From Listeria booriae (GTDB taxonomy: Bacteria; Bacillota; Bacilli; Lactobacillales; Listeriaceae), in contig NZ_JNFA01000030.1 of the NCBI RefSeq assembly GCF_000766865.1, positions 107,859-171,858 of the forward strand: a DNA stretch of 64,000 bases, written 5' to 3'. Position 1 is the first letter of the stretch; each line of letters opens with the position of its first letter. Shown here piece by piece: positions 31,278 through 43,249 of the stretch. The notes beneath the pieces were generated by a model. That model was given only the letters and a program-made list of their open reading frames with translations, had not been told where the DNA came from and ran no database searches. The position numbers and the translations under genes are program-made.

Positions 31278-34200
31278 TTAAATATGCGTCGTTTCTTCTA
31301 CATCTGCAACTTCTTGTTCTTTTCCTAGTACGGATGATTTCAGTTTGCGGTAGTGGTGGATACCTGTACCAGCTGGGATCAGTTTACCTAGGATAACATT
31401 TTCTTTCAGGCCGAGCAATTCATCGGTTTTACCTTTGATTGCTGCATCAGTAAGAACACGTGTTGTTTCTTGGAATGATGCGGCGGACAAGAAGGAATCT
31501 GTTTCAAGAGATGCTTTTGTAATACCTAGCAACACTGGACGTCCAGTTGCTGGTTGTTTGCCGGCAAGTAATGCGTCGCGGTTAGACTCTGTAAATGTAT
31601 GCACGTCCATTAATGTACCTGGCAAGATGTTTGTATCACCAGTGTCCATTACGCGGATTTTACGCAACATTTGACGAACCATAACTTCAACGTGTTTATC
31701 GCCGATTTCAACCCCTTGCATCCGGTAAACTTTTTGTACTTCGGCAAGTAGATATTCTTGTACGGAAAGCACGTCGCGTACGCGAATCAATGCTTTTGGA
31801 TCGATGGAACCTTCTGTTAGAGCTTCCCCACGGTCTACTTTATCGCCAACTTTAACACGGAGGCGAGCAGTATAAGGAATGCTGTAGCTACGACGGTCTT
31901 CATCTTTCCCTTGGATCACGATTTCTTGTTGACGGTCACGCGCTTCATCGATAGAGATGACTTCACCTTCTACCTCTGTAATAACGGCTTGACCTTTCGG
32001 ATTACGTGCTTCAAAAATTTCTTGGATACGTGGAAGACCTTGTGTAATATCGTCACCGGCTACCCCACCTGTATGGAACGTACGCATTGTAAGCTGTGTA
32101 CCTGGTTCCCCGATGGATTGTGCCGCGATAATACCAACAGCTTCTCCGACTTCAACTTCTGTTCCTGTTGCCAAGTTTTTACCGTAACATTTCTTACATA
32201 CACCGTGCTTTGTATTACATGTGAATGCAGAACGGATAGTTACTTTTTCGATACCGGCTTCAACGACTAGACGTGATTTCTCTTCTGTGATCAAGTCATT
32301 TTCAGCAACGATAACTTCGCCTGTTTCTGGGTGTCTGATTGATTTACGAGCGTAACGACCTTCGAGACGTTCTTCTAGTGCCTCGATAATTTCAGTACCT
32401 TCACGGATTGCTTGGATTTCTAGACCGCGGTCGGTGCCACAATCGTATTCACGAATGATAACATCTTGCGCCACGTCAACCAAACGACGAGTAAGGTAAC
32501 CAGAATCGGCTGTTTTAAGGGCTGTATCGGTAAGACCTTTACGAGCACCATGGGTAGAGATAAAGTATTCCAAGACAGTCAGACCTTCACGGAAGTTCGA
32601 TGTGATTGGAAGTTCTACGATACGTCCAGATGGATCGGCCATCAGACCACGCATACCTGCTAGCTGTGTAAAGTTGGAGATGTTACCACGAGCTCCGGAG
32701 TCTTGCATCATGAAGATCGGGTTTAGACGTTCCAAACTCAAAATCAGCTTGCCTTGAATGACATCTTTCGCTTCATTCCAAACAGCAATAACGCGTTCGT
32801 ATCTTTCGTCATCGGTAATCAAACCACGACGGAATGTTTTAGTGATTTTCTCTACTTTATCATGCGCTTCTTCAAGAATGTCATGCTTTTCTTCCAGCGT
32901 CAAGATGTCAGCGATACCTACTGTGATACCAGCTTGTGTAGAGATTTTGAAGCCTAGGTCTTTCATACGGTCCAACATTTTAGATGTTTCTGTAATGTGG
33001 AATCGTTTGAAGACTTCTGCGATAATATTTCCAAGAATTTTCTTCTTGAATGGGTCTACGACTGGTTGTTCTTGAATATGTTTCTTCACGTCAACGTTCG
33101 TATCCACGAAATATTTCTCAGGTGTTTCGACTTCTAGATTGTAGCTTGTTGGTTCGTTAATATATGGGAATGATGGTGGCAAAATTGTATTGAAAACAAG
33201 TTTACCAACTGTTGTAATTAGCAATTGTTTGCGTTGTTTGTCAGTGAATCTTTCGTTATCGATTGATCCTGCGACAACACCGATACGCGTATGCAAGTGA
33301 ACATAGCCGTTTTGATAAGCTAGCAATGCTTCATTAATATCAGTGAACACGGTACCTTCACCAACTGTTCCTTCACGTTCCAATGTCAAGTAGTAGTTAC
33401 CTAATACCATATCTTGGGAAGGAGTTACAACTGGTTTACCATCTTTCGGGTTCAAAATGTTTTGGGCTGCAAGCATTAAAATACGTGCTTCTGCTTGTGC
33501 TTCTGCGGATAAAGGAACGTGGACGGCCATTTGGTCACCATCGAAATCGGCATTATAGGCAGTACATACAAGCGGGTGAAGACGAATTGCGCGACCTTCA
33601 ACTAACGTAGGTTCAAAAGCTTGAATACCTAGTCTGTGAAGTGTAGGTGCGCGGTTAAGCAAGACTGGATGCTCACGAATTACTTCTTCTAAAACATCCC
33701 AGATTTCTGGTGAAGAACGCTCAATTTTACGTTTTGCGCTCTTAATGTTATGAGCAAGGCCACGGCCAACGAGTTCTTTCATCACGAAAGGTTTGAACAG
33801 TTCAAGAGCCATTTCTTTTGGAAGTCCACATTGGTACATTTTAAGGTTCGGACCTACGACGATAACGGAACGACCTGAATAATCGACACGTTTACCTAGT
33901 AAGTTTTGACGGAAACGACCTTGTTTACCTTTAAGCATGTGAGATAGTGATTTCAATGGACGGTTACCTGGTCCTGTTACTGGACGGCCACGACGACCAT
34001 TATCGATCAACGCATCTACTGCTTCTTGTAACATACGTTTTTCATTTTGCACGATGATGTTAGGCGCACCTAAATCAAGCAAGCGTTTCAGACGGTTATT
34101 CCGGTTAATAACACGGCGATAAAGGTCATTCAAATCACTTGTTGCAAAACGTCCACCTTCAAGTTGAACCATTGGGCGGATTTCTGGTGGGATAACTGGT

Positions 34201-34892
34201 AGTACGTCAAGAATCATCCAACTTGGATCATTGCCTGAGTGACGGAACGCTTCTAGAACTTCTAGACGGCGAATCGCACGCGTTCTACGTTGTCCTTGTG
34301 CAGATTTCAATTCTTCTTTCAAGCCATTAACTTCTTTTTCAAGTTGGATGTCTTGTAGAAGTTTCTTGATTGCTTCTGCGCCCATTCCGGCTTGGAATGA
34401 TTGGCTATATTTCTCGCGGTAAACGCGGTACTCTTTCTCAGATAGCAATTGTTTTTTCTCAAGTGGTGTATCGCCTGGTTCTGTAACAACGTACGAAGCG
34501 AAGTAAATAACTTCTTCTAGCGCACGTGGTGACATATCTAAGGCTAACCCCATACGACTTGGAATACCTTTAAAGTACCAAATGTGCGAAACTGGTGCAG
34601 CTAGCTCAATGTGTCCCATACGTTCACGACGAACTTTGGACTTCGTAACTTCAACGCCACAGCGGTCACAAACTACGCCTTTATAGCGAACACGTTTGTA
34701 TTTCCCACAAGAACATTCCCAGTCTTTCATTGGTCCGAAGATTCTTTCGCAGAACAATCCGTCGCGCTCTGGTTTTAGCGTACGATAGTTGATTGTTTCT
34801 GGTTTTTTAACTTCTCCGTGTGACCATGAACGAATTTTATCTGGAGACGCGAGACCTATTTTCATATACTCAAAATTTTTCACATCTAACAA
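31278..34892 (-). CDS. rpoC: RNA polymerase beta' subunit
   Basis: The 1204-residue catalytic subunit. The zinc-binding [20 protein letters not shown] lies near residues 60-79 (split by a Lys/Tyr-rich stretch), the active-site motif NADFDGDQM near 447-455, and the second zinc site near 805-890. The start is TTG ([10 protein letters not shown]), eight nt after AGGAGGT, as in Bacillus. It follows rpoB by 107 nt. Downstream come two tandem structured repeats and then the terminator. Confidence 0.98.
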   Translation of the reverse strand: MLDVKNFEYMKIGLASPDKIRSWSHGEVKKPETINYRTLKPERDGLFCERIFGPMKDWECSCGKYKRVRYKGVVCDRCGVEVTKSKVRRERMGHIELAAPVSHIWYFKGIPSRMGLALDMSPRALEEVIYFASYVVTEPGDTPLEKKQLLSEKEYRVYREKYSQSFQAGMGAEAIKKLLQDIQLEKEVNGLKEELKSAQGQRRTRAIRRLEVLEAFRHSGNDPSWMILDVLPVIPPEIRPMVQLEGGRFATSDLNDLYRRVINRNNRLKRLLDLGAPNIIVQNEKRMLQEAVDALIDNGRRGRPVTGPGNRPLKSLSHMLKGKQGRFRQNLLGKRVDYSGRSVIVVGPNLKMYQCGLPKEMALELFKPFVMKELVGRGLAHNIKSAKRKIERSSPEIWDVLEEVIREHPVLLNRAPTLHRLGIQAFEPTLVEGRAIRLHPLVCTAYNADFDGDQMAVHVPLSAEAQAEARILMLAAQNILNPKDGKPVVTPSQDMVLGNYYLTLEREGTVGEGTVFTDINEALLAYQNGYVHLHTRIGVVAGSIDNERFTDKQRKQLLITTVGKLVFNTILPPSFPYINEPTSYNLEVETPEKYFVDTNVDVKKHIQEQPVVDPFKKKILGNIIAEVFKRFHITETSKMLDRMKDLGFKISTQAGITVGIADILTLEEKHDILEEAHDKVEKITKTFRRGLITDDERYERVIAVWNEAKDVIQGKLILSLERLNPIFMMQDSGARGNISNFTQLAGMRGLMADPSGRIVELPITSNFREGLTVLEYFISTHGARKGLTDTALKTADSGYLTRRLVDVAQDVIIREYDCGTDRGLEIQAIREGTEIIEALEERLEGRYARKSIRHPETGEVIVAENDLITEEKSRLVVEAGIEKVTIRSAFTCNTKHGVCKKCYGKNLATGTEVEVGEAVGIIAAQSIGEPGTQLTMRTFHTGGVAGDDITQGLPRIQEIFEARNPKGQAVITEVEGEVISIDEARDRQQEIVIQGKDEDRRSYSIPYTARLRVKVGDKVDRGEALTEGSIDPKALIRVRDVLSVQEYLLAEVQKVYRMQGVEIGDKHVEVMVRQMLRKIRVMDTGDTNILPGTLMDVHTFTESNRDALLAGKQPATGRPVLLGITKASLETDSFLSAASFQETTRVLTDAAIKGKTDELLGLKENVILGKLIPAGTGIHHYRKLKSSVLGKEQEVADVEETTHI

Positions 34893-34999
34893 ACTGGTCT
34901 ACCTCCTATTTTTATGATCTCATATCTAATAAAATAGTGACGGAGATTGCTAGGCTAGACTTAACTAGTGTAGCAATCTACCTCATGTCACAATTTTAA

Positions 35000-37900
35000 T
35001 TACTGGTTAGAGTCAATGATACCCGCTGGCTTAGTTGGCTCGGATACGATGTTGAAAGCGTCGTTTTGAGCGCCGAATTCTTCGTCTTCTAGGTCGCGTA
35101 ATTCGATTTCTTCTTTGTCAGCAGATAGGATTTTAACGTCCATTCCTAGACTTTGAAGCTCTTTAATTAATACCTTGAAGGATTCTGGTACGCCTGGTTC
35201 TGGAATGCTTTCACCTTTGACGATAGATTCGTATGTTTTCACACGTCCTACTACATCATCGGATTTAATCGTCAGGATTTCTTGGAGTGTATAAGCGGCA
35301 CCGTATGCTTCTAGTGCCCAAACTTCCATTTCCCCGAAACGTTGTCCACCGAACTGTGCTTTACCGCCTAGTGGTTGTTGCGTTACTAGTGAGTAAGGTC
35401 CAGTTGAACGAGCATGCAATTTATCATCAACCATGTGGGCAAGTTTAATCATATACATGATACCTACAGAAACACGGTTATCAAAAGGTTGCCCAGTACG
35501 TCCATCATACAAAATGGTCTTCGCATCTGGTGCCATACCTGATTCGGCTACTGTGCTCCATACGTCGTCATCGTTCGCGCCATCAAATACTGGTGTCGCG
35601 ATGTGGATGCCAAGGTAACGAGCTGCCATACCTAAGTGAAGCTCCAATACTTGTCCGATATTCATACGTGATGGTACCCCAAGTGGGTTAAGCATGATAT
35701 CAACTGGCGTTCCGTCTGGCATAAATGGCATATCTTCTTCTGGTAAAATACGAGAGATAACCCCTTTATTTCCGTGACGTCCAGCCATTTTATCGCCTTC
35801 GTGAATTTTACGTTTTTGAACGATGTAAACACGAACGAGTTGGTTAACGCCTGGTGGTAACTCATCGCCAGCTTCACGTGTAAAGATTTTCACGTCAAGG
35901 ACAATGCCGTCGCCGCCATGTGGTACGCGTAGTGATGTATCGCGAACTTCACGTGCTTTTTCACCGAAGATAGCGTGTAGTAAACGTTCTTCTGCTGTAA
36001 GTTCTGTGACACCTTTTGGCGTTACTTTACCTACTAGTAGGTCTCCGTCTTTTACTTCCGCTCCGACACGAATAATTCCGCGTTCGTCAAGGTCGCGCAA
36101 TGCGTCTTCCCCAACGTTAGGAATGTCACGCGTCATTTCCTCAGGTCCGAGTTTCGTATCACGAGCTTCTGATTCAAATTCTTCAATATGAATCGACGTG
36201 TAAACATCATCTTTTACAAGACGTTCACTCATGATAATCGCATCCTCGTAGTTGTAACCGTCCCAAGTCATGAACGCTACAAGAACGTTACGACCTAGTG
36301 CAAGTTCTCCAGCATCCATCGAAGGTCCGTTACCAAGGATTTCTCCTTTTGTTACGCGATCTCCTTCTGCTACGTTTGGACGTTGGTTATAACAAGTACC
36401 GTGGTTTGAACGGACAAATTTACGCAATGTATATTTATCAATTCCACCGCTTACTTCTTTGCCATCTACTTCTGAGATACGACGAACCCAGATTTGTTTT
36501 GCTTCTACGTGTTCTACAACGCCATCATGTTTACAAACAACAGCAGCCCCAGAGTCACGTGCTGAAACGTGTTCCATACCTGTTCCAATGATTGGAGCTT
36601 CCGGATGCATCAACGGTACAGCTTGACGTTGCATGTTGGCTCCCATTAGCGCACGGTTGGAGTCATCGTTTTCAAGGAACGGAATACATGCCGTCGCGAC
36701 CGAAACTACTTGTTTTGGCGATACATCCATGTAATCGATACGTTCTTTTTCTACCGCTAAGTTGGCAGAACGGAAACGAGCCATTACTTCTTCTTCTGTA
36801 AAAGTACCAAGTTCATCCAATTTGGAGTTCGCTTGGGCTACTACGTAATTATCCTCTTCATCTGCAGTTAGGTAATCGATATGATCGGTAACGCGATTCG
36901 TTTCGGAATCAACGCGACGATATGGTGTTTCGATAAAACCAAACTTATTCACTTTCGCAAAAGATGATAAGGAGTTAATCAAACCAATGTTTGGTCCCTC
37001 AGGCGTTTCAATCGGACACATACGACCATAGTGAGAATAATGCACGTCACGCACTTCATAACCAGCACGTTCACGCGTCAAACCACCAGGTCCAAGCGCT
37101 GAAAGACGACGTTTATGCGTCAATTCGGCAAGTGGATTCGTCTGATCCATAAACTGTGATAACTGAGAGCTACCAAAGAATTCTTTAATTGATGCCACAA
37201 CTGGGCGAATGTTAATCAATTGTTGCGGTGTTACAGTGCTCATGTCTTGAATCGACATACGCTCACGAACAACACGCTCCATACGAGATAAACCAATACG
37301 GAATTGATTTTGTAAAAGTTCTCCAACTGAACGCAAACGACGGTTACCAAGGTGGTCAATATCGTCTGTGTCGCCTACTCCATGAAGTAAGTTGAAGAAA
37401 TAGCTGATAGAAGAAATAATGTCGGCTGGCGTGATGTGTTTCACGTTTTCGTCGATATACGCGTTACCAATAACATTGATAATTTTTTCTTCTTCGCTGT
37501 TTGGTGCGTAAATTTTGATAGATTGAACAACAACGCTGTCTTCCATAACGCCATCTGTAGGACGCAACGTACGGAAACCAACTCCATTTTCCAAGTTCTC
37601 AATGATAGAATCTAATTTACGACGATCTAAAATGTCACCTTTAGAAGCAATAATTTCACCAGTTTCTGGGTCTACTAATGTTTCTGCAAGTGTTTGATTG
37701 AATAGACGATTTTTCAAATGCAGTTTCTTGTTGATTTTGTAACGACCAACGCTCGCTAAATCATAGCGTTTTGGATCGAAGAAACGAGATACTAGCAAGC
37801 TCTTCGCATTTTCAACAGTTGGCGGTTCACCAGGACGTAAGCGCTCATAAATTTCAAGCAATGCTTTGTCCGCATTATCTGTATTATCTTTCTCAAGTGT

Positions 37901-38557
37901 GTTGCGTAAGTAGTCATTTTCACCGATTAATTCTAAAATTTCGCTGTCGGAGCCGAATCCAAGCGCACGTAAAAGCACAGTAACTGGCAATTTACGCGTC
38001 CGGTCGATTCTCACGTGGACAACATCTTTCGCATCTGTTTCATATTCCAGCCACGCCCCACGGTTAGGGATGACAGTAGAACCGAAACCTTTCTTACCGT
38101 TCTTGTCTAGTTTACCGTTAAAATAAACACCTGGGGAACGCACTAATTGGGATACAATAACACGCTCGGCGCCATTGATAACAAATGTACCCATTTCGGT
38201 CATGAGTGGGAAATCACCCATAAATACTTCTTGGTCTTTCACTTCGCCAGTCTCTTTATTGATGAGACGTAGCTTTACGCGTAGTGGTGCAGCGTAATTC
38301 GCATCACGGTTTTTCGACTCTTCTACTGAATATTTTGGTTCTCCCAAATCGTAGTCGATAAATTCTAGTGACAAATTACCAGCGAAATCCTCAATTGGAG
38401 AGATATCGCGGAACATTTCACGCAATCCTTCATCCAAAAACCATTGGTAGGACGCTGATTGAATCTCGATTAAGTTTGGCAACTCCAACACTTCACTAAT
38501 ACGAGCGAAACTTCTACGTTGGCGATGTCTTCCGTACTGAACTAGTTGACCTGACAA
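35000..38557 (-). CDS. rpoB: RNA polymerase beta subunit
   Basis: The 1185-residue catalytic subunit. I start at the TTG at 38557, giving [20 protein letters not shown] as in Bacillus and Listeria, preceded by AGAGGGTG; the frame extends 20 codons further but that part is leader. The rifampicin region [30 protein letters not shown] is split over residues about 465-495 and looks wild type. rpoC follows. Confidence 0.98.
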   Translation of the reverse strand: MSGQLVQYGRHRQRRSFARISEVLELPNLIEIQSASYQWFLDEGLREMFRDISPIEDFAGNLSLEFIDYDLGEPKYSVEESKNRDANYAAPLRVKLRLINKETGEVKDQEVFMGDFPLMTEMGTFVINGAERVIVSQLVRSPGVYFNGKLDKNGKKGFGSTVIPNRGAWLEYETDAKDVVHVRIDRTRKLPVTVLLRALGFGSDSEILELIGENDYLRNTLEKDNTDNADKALLEIYERLRPGEPPTVENAKSLLVSRFFDPKRYDLASVGRYKINKKLHLKNRLFNQTLAETLVDPETGEIIASKGDILDRRKLDSIIENLENGVGFRTLRPTDGVMEDSVVVQSIKIYAPNSEEEKIINVIGNAYIDENVKHITPADIISSISYFFNLLHGVGDTDDIDHLGNRRLRSVGELLQNQFRIGLSRMERVVRERMSIQDMSTVTPQQLINIRPVVASIKEFFGSSQLSQFMDQTNPLAELTHKRRLSALGPGGLTRERAGYEVRDVHYSHYGRMCPIETPEGPNIGLINSLSSFAKVNKFGFIETPYRRVDSETNRVTDHIDYLTADEEDNYVVAQANSKLDELGTFTEEEVMARFRSANLAVEKERIDYMDVSPKQVVSVATACIPFLENDDSNRALMGANMQRQAVPLMHPEAPIIGTGMEHVSARDSGAAVVCKHDGVVEHVEAKQIWVRRISEVDGKEVSGGIDKYTLRKFVRSNHGTCYNQRPNVAEGDRVTKGEILGNGPSMDAGELALGRNVLVAFMTWDGYNYEDAIIMSERLVKDDVYTSIHIEEFESEARDTKLGPEEMTRDIPNVGEDALRDLDERGIIRVGAEVKDGDLLVGKVTPKGVTELTAEERLLHAIFGEKAREVRDTSLRVPHGGDGIVLDVKIFTREAGDELPPGVNQLVRVYIVQKRKIHEGDKMAGRHGNKGVISRILPEEDMPFMPDGTPVDIMLNPLGVPSRMNIGQVLELHLGMAARYLGIHIATPVFDGANDDDVWSTVAESGMAPDAKTILYDGRTGQPFDNRVSVGIMYMIKLAHMVDDKLHARSTGPYSLVTQQPLGGKAQFGGQRFGEMEVWALEAYGAAYTLQEILTIKSDDVVGRVKTYESIVKGESIPEPGVPESFKVLIKELQSLGMDVKILSADKEEIELRDLEDEEFGAQNDAFNIVSEPTKPAGIIDSNQ

Positions 38558-38773
38558 CTCATTCACCCTCTCAAATAAACTAAATTTATTAAGCACATTG
38601 CAACAAAAATAGTACAATGGAACTTGGCAAAAATACCTAAAAAAGACAAAAAGAAAGTGGGCTCCTTAAAGAAAACCACTATTTTCTTGCTATGTGAACC
38701 AAACAGGCTAAAACTGCAATTCCTCCATATTTACCGTCAAAAATGGCAATATCGATTCTTTTGGCATCTTATT
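38558..38773 (-). promoter_or_regulatory. Long 5' leader of rpoBC
   Basis: About 210 nt of untranslated RNA precede rpoB. The only clear structure is GTGG ... CCAC (about 38655-38685 region of the minus strand) followed by T-rich sequence, which might be a weak attenuator. No protein-binding motif was recognised. Confidence 0.4.
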
Positions 38774-38802
38774 ATAATAGCATAGTGAAAAGACTGAGTC
38801 AA
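38774..38802 (-). promoter_or_regulatory. Promoter of rpoBC
   Basis: Minus-strand TTGACT (38797-38802), 17 nt, TATTAT (38774-38779), with an overlapping TATAAT three bases downstream. It lies directly after the stop of the upstream gene. Confidence 0.8.
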
Positions 38803-38840
38803 CAAAATACACTTCGCCAATTCAGCCTTTTCGTTTGGGG

Positions 38841-39713
38841 TTATTTGTATGGTTTGATATATGGAACAATGTCTGCTGTTGCGCCGATTTCTGAGGCGCG
38901 GATGAATTTGTGGTTCGCAATGGTTTTGAGGTTTTTTTCTTGTCCCGTTACGATGATACCTTTGACTTGTACCTCGTTCCAGCTTAGTTCGCTATATTTT
39001 GCGTACATGTCCGCCATTTTGCTAGTTTTGTTTTGCAACTTATCAAGTCCCGCAAGGAAATTACTATAGTTTGCAGCGTACACTTCCTTATCATTGACTC
39101 CTGAAATCGGTTTTTGCAAGCCTTCAAATCCGTAAACTTGCGCCATATCTAACAGCTCATTCGTATTCTCAGCCTCTAGCCAAAACCATGCTACATTAAG
39201 ATTAGTCGGCAGAAAACCTACAACTTCTTGCAAATCGTATGGTTTATCAAATGATATCGCAACTTCCATGACCTTATTCGTATTTCCTGTCAAACCTTCA
39301 AGTTCGTTTGCCACACTTGGATAGCTCCCATCAGGTTTATAAAAATGCATCATTTTTTGATTCGTATTTTCGGCAAACTCCGTCGTACCATTCGTCTCAC
39401 TCATTGCATTCCCTTGGTACCAGTTGTCCCCGGAGTTAGTATAACTAGCATACACATCCGACCACGGAATTATGTATCCATCAACATCTTTCATTTGTTT
39501 ATACATGAACTTACCACCAAATAAGTCTGCTGAAATCTTCACTTGATTTCCTAATTTCACATTTGGTGAGTTAACGATAGATTGATTCAGAACATCTTCA
39601 TCTAATTGTACAGCGCTAGATGTCACTGACTTCAATAACACGACAAAAGCAATCCCACAAAGAACTGCCAACGTTGCTAATGTCATCCAAATCTTTTTGG
39701 TACCAGTTTTCAT
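38841..39713 (-). CDS. Membrane-anchored protein with anti-sigma-factor C-terminal-like domain
   Basis: A 290-residue protein with a short cytoplasmic N-terminus, one membrane helix (about 9-28) and a large extracytoplasmic part. The C-terminal half, ending in VKGIIVTGQEKNL, then HKFIRASEIGATADIVPY, resembles the 'sigma factor regulator C-terminal' domain found in Bacillota anti-sigma proteins; I recognise this by pattern only. The usual cytoplasmic sigma-binding part is too short here (about eight residues) and no ECF sigma gene is near. It has no close operon partner; rpoB starts after its stop with a separate promoter. Confidence 0.55.
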   Translation of the reverse strand: MKTGTKKIWMTLATLAVLCGIAFVVLLKSVTSSAVQLDEDVLNQSIVNSPNVKLGNQVKISADLFGGKFMYKQMKDVDGYIIPWSDVYASYTNSGDNWYQGNAMSETNGTTEFAENTNQKMMHFYKPDGSYPSVANELEGLTGNTNKVMEVAISFDKPYDLQEVVGFLPTNLNVAWFWLEAENTNELLDMAQVYGFEGLQKPISGVNDKEVYAANYSNFLAGLDKLQNKTSKMADMYAKYSELSWNEVQVKGIIVTGQEKNLKTIANHKFIRASEIGATADIVPYIKPYK

Positions 39714-39833
39714 AAATATGCCCTCATTTCATATGTTTTCTTAATTATACTCCATATGAACATATTTAACCACTAACAACTATATATTGGCTATTTCATA
39801 TACAAAAAGACTTTATTCAACAATTTTTCCACA

Positions 39834-39874
39834 AAAAAAAAGCTACCATCTCATTTAAAATAGTAACTTCACTG
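39834..39874 (-). terminator. Terminator of the ybxB-like gene
   Basis: The minus strand reads AGTTACTATT, loop, GATGGTAGCT then nine T. It immediately follows the methyltransferase gene. Confidence 0.85.
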
Positions 39875-39877
39875 TTC

Positions 39878-40483
39878 TTACTCTTTCACACTCCGATAAA
39901 TAAAATACCCCTTATCCTTCGTCACAACTTCCACATTACCAAAAACCTCTTCCATCTTGGCCGCCGCAGAAGGCCCACCTTGTTTCTTCTGAATAACAAT
40001 CCAAAGACTGCCGCCAGTTTGCAGGTGTTCGAAGCTTCCCGAAAGAATCTCATGCACAATTTTCTTCCCAGCACGAATCGGCGGGTTACTAATAATATCA
40101 GTATAATCACAATCCGCAACCGCGTCATACACCGAACTTTCAAAAACACGAACATTTTCCAAACCGTTTTTCTTCGCGTTTTCCGCAGATAATTCCAGCG
40201 CCCGATCATTCACGTCAACCATGTCCACTTGCGCTGCCGGATAGCTTTTCGCAAAAGCAAGACCAATTGGACCATAGCCACAGCCGACATCCAAGAACTT
40301 CCCAGTTGGACTTGTTGCCTCAAAACTTTCAATCAACAAACGCGACCCAAAATCCACCGTTGTCTTCGAAAAAACGCCAGCATCACTAATAAATTTGATA
40401 GAAGAACCTCGTAGTTCAAAGTTCCATGTTTTACGGTTATGGTCTAAATCACTATTTTTTGTGTAGTAATGTTTATTGCCCAT
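39878..40483 (-). CDS. ybxB: RsmC-like class I SAM-dependent methyltransferase (YbxB)
   Basis: A 201-residue Rossmann methyltransferase. The SAM-binding loop is DVGCGYGPIG (about 64-73) and the catalytic NPP motif is IISNPPIRAGKK (about 131). Members resemble the catalytic half of E. coli RsmC (16S rRNA G1207 N2-methylation); the substrate here is inferred. Its place between rplL and rpoB is conserved in Bacillus. I start at ATG 40483, eight nt after AAAGGTGG; the GTG four codons earlier lies inside that site. Confidence 0.87.
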   Translation of the reverse strand: MGNKHYYTKNSDLDHNRKTWNFELRGSSIKFISDAGVFSKTTVDFGSRLLIESFEATSPTGKFLDVGCGYGPIGLAFAKSYPAAQVDMVDVNDRALELSAENAKKNGLENVRVFESSVYDAVADCDYTDIISNPPIRAGKKIVHEILSGSFEHLQTGGSLWIVIQKKQGGPSAAAKMEEVFGNVEVVTKDKGYFIYRSVKE

Positions 40484-40505
40484 GTTTGCCGCCACCTTTC
40501 TATGT

Positions 40506-40562
40506 ATAAAAAAACGAAGAGCCCCAAGATCAGCATTAGGCTAATTTGGTGCTCTTCGTGTC
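40506..40562 (-). terminator. Terminator of rplJ-rplL
   Basis: The minus strand reads CGAAGAGCACCAA, a 17-base loop, TTGGGGCTCTTCG and TTTTTTT. It falls between rplL and ybxB and ends the L10-L7/L12 transcript. Confidence 0.9.
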
Positions 40563-40626
40563 TAGTTTCGCGTGCTGGTATCTAACAGATTCTGCAAAGA
40601 GTACCCGCGCGCTACACTTATCGTTC

Positions 40627-40995
40627 TTATTTAACAGCTACGTTAGCGCCAACTTCTTCAAGTTTAGCAACGATTTCGTCTGCTTCTTCTTTAGTAACGC
40701 CTTCTTTAAGAGCTTTAGGAGCGTTATCTACAACTTCTTTAGCTTCTTTCAAGCCAAGACCAGTGATTTCACGAACCACTTTGATAACTTTGATTTTTTG
40801 ATCTCCAGCAGAAGCTAATTCTACTGTGAATTCAGTTTGCTCTTCAGCAGCAGCGCCACCAGCAGCAGCACCAGCAGCTACAGGAGCAGCAGCAGTTACG
40901 CCAAATTCTTCTTCGATTGCTTTTACTAAATCGTTTAATTCTAATACAGTTGCTTCTTTTACGGAAGCAATGATTTCTTCAATGTTTAAAGCCAT
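40627..40995 (-). CDS. rplL: 50S ribosomal protein L7/L12
   Basis: The stalk protein that recruits translational GTPases. The 122-residue product has the helical dimerisation domain ([15 protein letters not shown]), an Ala-rich hinge ([14 protein letters not shown], about 37-50) and the C-terminal domain with [16 protein letters not shown]. rplJ ends 76 nt upstream; both share the L10 leader. Confidence 0.97.
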   Translation of the reverse strand: MALNIEEIIASVKEATVLELNDLVKAIEEEFGVTAAAPVAAGAAAGGAAAEEQTEFTVELASAGDQKIKVIKVVREITGLGLKEAKEVVDNAPKALKEGVTKEEADEIVAKLEEVGANVAVK

Positions 40996-41071
40996 TTTGA
41001 AATTCCTCCATTATAATATATTTTCGGTCTATGCCGAGATTGGTTGTTGGTGAAGATTCACCATGTAAAAC

Positions 41072-41572
41072 TTACGCGCCTTGTTCTTCTTTTTGGGTTG
41101 CAACAGCTTTTGTAGCAAGTGCCAAGTTACGAACTGGAGCTTGAAGTACGCTAAGCAGCATAGATAGCAAGCCTTCGCGTGATGGTAGAGAAGCAAGAGC
41201 TTTAACATCTTCAACAGAAGATACTTTACCTTCGATGATACCAGCTTTGATTTCTAATGCTTCGTGTGCTTTTGCGAAATCGTTAATGATTTTTGCAGGA
41301 GCAACAACGTCTTCGTTACTGAAAGCGATAGCGCTAGGGCCTGTCAATACTTCGTTCAAGCCTTCTAGTCCAGCAGCTTCAGCAGCGCGACGCATTAGCG
41401 AGTTTTTGTATACTTTAAAATCAATACCAGCTTCACGTAATTGTTTACGTAATTCGGTAATTTCAGCAACGTTTAAACCGCGATAGTCAACGATTACTGT
41501 TGAAGCACTGTCTTTAAATTTCGTAGTAATTTCATTTACAGCGCCTTGTTTTAATTCTAAAATTTTACTCAT
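41072..41572 (-). CDS. rplJ: 50S ribosomal protein L10
   Basis: L10 anchors the L7/L12 dimers to 23S rRNA. The 166-residue product begins [20 protein letters not shown], with [20 protein letters not shown] (about 29-48) typical of the rRNA-binding part and a hydrophobic C-terminal helix for L12. The gene lies behind the L10 leader, which the L10(L12)4 complex binds in other Bacillota. Confidence 0.97.
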   Translation of the reverse strand: MSKILELKQGAVNEITTKFKDSASTVIVDYRGLNVAEITELRKQLREAGIDFKVYKNSLMRRAAEAAGLEGLNEVLTGPSAIAFSNEDVVAPAKIINDFAKAHEALEIKAGIIEGKVSSVEDVKALASLPSREGLLSMLLSVLQAPVRNLALATKAVATQKEEQGA

Positions 41573-41627
41573 CTTTGTTTTCCACCTCCATCATGATTGT
41601 TTAAGTCAATAATGACTCAAAGCATAT

Positions 41628-41755
41628 AAGAAACCCCTCACACCGTAGACGTGAGGGGTTCACGCAAGGACACAAAGTCACTTGCCAAAAATCCTCGGCG
41701 GGCGAATATTAAGCGTACATAGGACGCGCCAGCTGTCTACGGTTAGGATATTCTG
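41628..41755 (-). promoter_or_regulatory. L10 (rplJ) leader with attenuator
   Basis: The minus-strand RNA has the compact G/C-rich L10-leader core and ends in a terminator, CCCCTCAC-gtctacggt-GTGAGGGG plus TTTCTT (41630-41658). The terminator loop GTCTACGG is the exact complement of CCGTAGAC at the 5' end of the leader (about 41733-41742), so an alternative fold can open the terminator. This matches the known L10(L12)4-controlled attenuation of rplJ-rplL. Confidence 0.87.
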
Positions 41756-41773
41756 TTTTGTTTCAACTATGCT

Positions 41774-41802
41774 ATTCTATCAAAATAGAACAACGTCGTC
41801 AA
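41774..41802 (-). promoter_or_regulatory. Promoter of rplJ-rplL
   Basis: Minus-strand TTGACG (41797-41802), 17 nt, TAGAAT (41774-41779), just after the rplA stop and just before the L10 leader. Confidence 0.78.
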
Positions 41803-41821
41803 GCTCATTTCTAAGATAAAC

Positions 41822-42511
41822 TTAGAATGAAGATGGATCTACTTTTACGCCAGGTCCGAATGTAGTTGTAACAGTTACGTTTTTTACATAAGTTCCTTTT
41901 GCAGCAGCAGGTTTTGCTTTTTGAAGAACGTCGTTAATTGTACGGAAGTTCTCAATTAGCTTGTCAGTATCGAATGAAACTTTACCAATTGCAGTGTGGA
42001 CATTACCAGACTTGTCAACGCGGTATTCTACTTTACCAGCTTTGATTTCGTTCACTGCTTTTGTCACGTCCATTGTTACTGTTCCTGTTTTAGGGTTTGG
42101 CATTAAGCCTTTTGGTCCTAGGACACGACCTAATTTACCAACTTCACCCATCATATCAGGTGTTGCTACGATAACGTCAAAATCGAACCAACCTTGGTTG
42201 ATCTTCTCAACGAAATCTGCTTCTCCAACGAAATCAGCGCCAGCAGCCTCAGCTTCTTTTGCTTTCTCGCCTTTTGCAAATACTAATACGCGTTGTGTTT
42301 TACCTGTACCATTTGGAAGTACAACAGCGCCGCGGATTTGTTGATCTGCTTTTTTAGGGTCAACGCCTAAACGAAATGCTACTTCTACAGTTGCATCGAA
42401 TTTAGCGAAGTCTGCTTTTTTAGCAAGTTCTACAGCTTCTTCAACCGAATAAGCTTTGTCAGCATCGATTAGCTTTACAGCATCTTGATACTTTTTACCT
42501 TTCTTAGCCAT
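41822..42511 (-). CDS. rplA: 50S ribosomal protein L1
   Basis: L1 forms the mobile stalk that releases E-site tRNA. The 229-residue product begins [20 protein letters not shown]; the family signature lies around residues 116-140 ([20 protein letters not shown]). It is separated from rplK by a 180-nt gap. Confidence 0.97.
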   Translation of the reverse strand: MAKKGKKYQDAVKLIDADKAYSVEEAVELAKKADFAKFDATVEVAFRLGVDPKKADQQIRGAVVLPNGTGKTQRVLVFAKGEKAKEAEAAGADFVGEADFVEKINQGWFDFDVIVATPDMMGEVGKLGRVLGPKGLMPNPKTGTVTMDVTKAVNEIKAGKVEYRVDKSGNVHTAIGKVSFDTDKLIENFRTINDVLQKAKPAAAKGTYVKNVTVTTTFGPGVKVDPSSF

Positions 42512-42691
42512 TCTTTTTTCCTCCTATTCTGTGGTTATATCGGAATTTCCTCCCACGTAAACCAGAACATTGTCTGATTTGAAATAAGAAAAGATGAACG
42601 TTTTATTCAAAAAATATGATAAACGGTTTGACCCGCTTCGTTCAGTGGTTCTTTTTCTTATTCCTGATACGCATTAAAGACATGATTGGTA
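42512..42691 (-). other. Spacer between rplK and rplA with possible long-range stem
   Basis: A 180-nt gap, long for this cluster. GAATAAGAAAAAGAA early in the minus-strand RNA can pair with TTCATCTTTTCTTATTTC about 65 nt later, with interruptions. L1 can repress its own operon by binding a leader that mimics its rRNA site; I could not confirm such a mimic here. Confidence 0.45.
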
Positions 42692-43117
42692 TTAGTCTTC
42701 GATTGTAATACCCATGCTACGCGCAGTACCTTCAACCATACGCATTGCAGATTCAACATTTGCAGCGTTTAGATCCGGCATTTTTAATTCAGCGATTTCT
42801 TGTACTTGAGCACGTTTCACAACCGCAACCTTATTACGGTTTGGTTCACCTGATCCTTTTTCAACTTTAGCTGCTTTTTTAAGCAAAACTGCTGCTGGCG
42901 GAGTTTTAGTGATGAATGTGAAAGAACGATCTTCATACACAGAAATCACAACAGGAATAATTAGACCAGCTTGATCGCTTGTGCGCGCATTGAACTCCTT
43001 ACAGAATCCCATAATGTTTACGCCCGCTTGACCTAGTGCTGGACCAACTGGTGGAGCTGGATTAGCTTTACCTGCTGGAATTTGCAATTTAACCTCTTTG
43101 ATTACTTTTTTAGCCAC
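42692..43117 (-). CDS. rplK: 50S ribosomal protein L11
   Basis: L11 binds the GTPase-associated region of 23S rRNA and is needed for RelA activation. The 141-residue product starts with GTG at 43117 ([20 protein letters not shown]), following GGAGGTG; the longer ATG frame upstream is leader. [15 protein letters not shown] is intact. rplA follows. Confidence 0.96.
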   Translation of the reverse strand: MAKKVIKEVKLQIPAGKANPAPPVGPALGQAGVNIMGFCKEFNARTSDQAGLIIPVVISVYEDRSFTFITKTPPAAVLLKKAAKVEKGSGEPNRNKVAVVKRAQVQEIAELKMPDLNAANVESAMRMVEGTARSMGITIED

Positions 43118-43249
43118 GAGACACACCTCCTTAAGTCCGTGATGTGGTTTAATGGGGTTAATCATTTCCCCTCCCACGTTAAAAAGCACAAAAATTGTAC
43201 CTCATATAGGATACCACTAACACGCCCTGATTGCAAGATTTTTTTGAGG

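Noticed and set aside
31073..31396. 107-codon plus-strand ORF across the tandem repeats
   Set aside because: Its internal protein repeat only reflects the DNA repeat; no start signals, antisense to the end of rpoC.
38558..38617. Longer RpoB start with 20 extra residues
   Set aside because: The extension is Cys/Phe-rich leader sequence; the TTG at 38557 has a ribosome site and gives the standard N-terminus.
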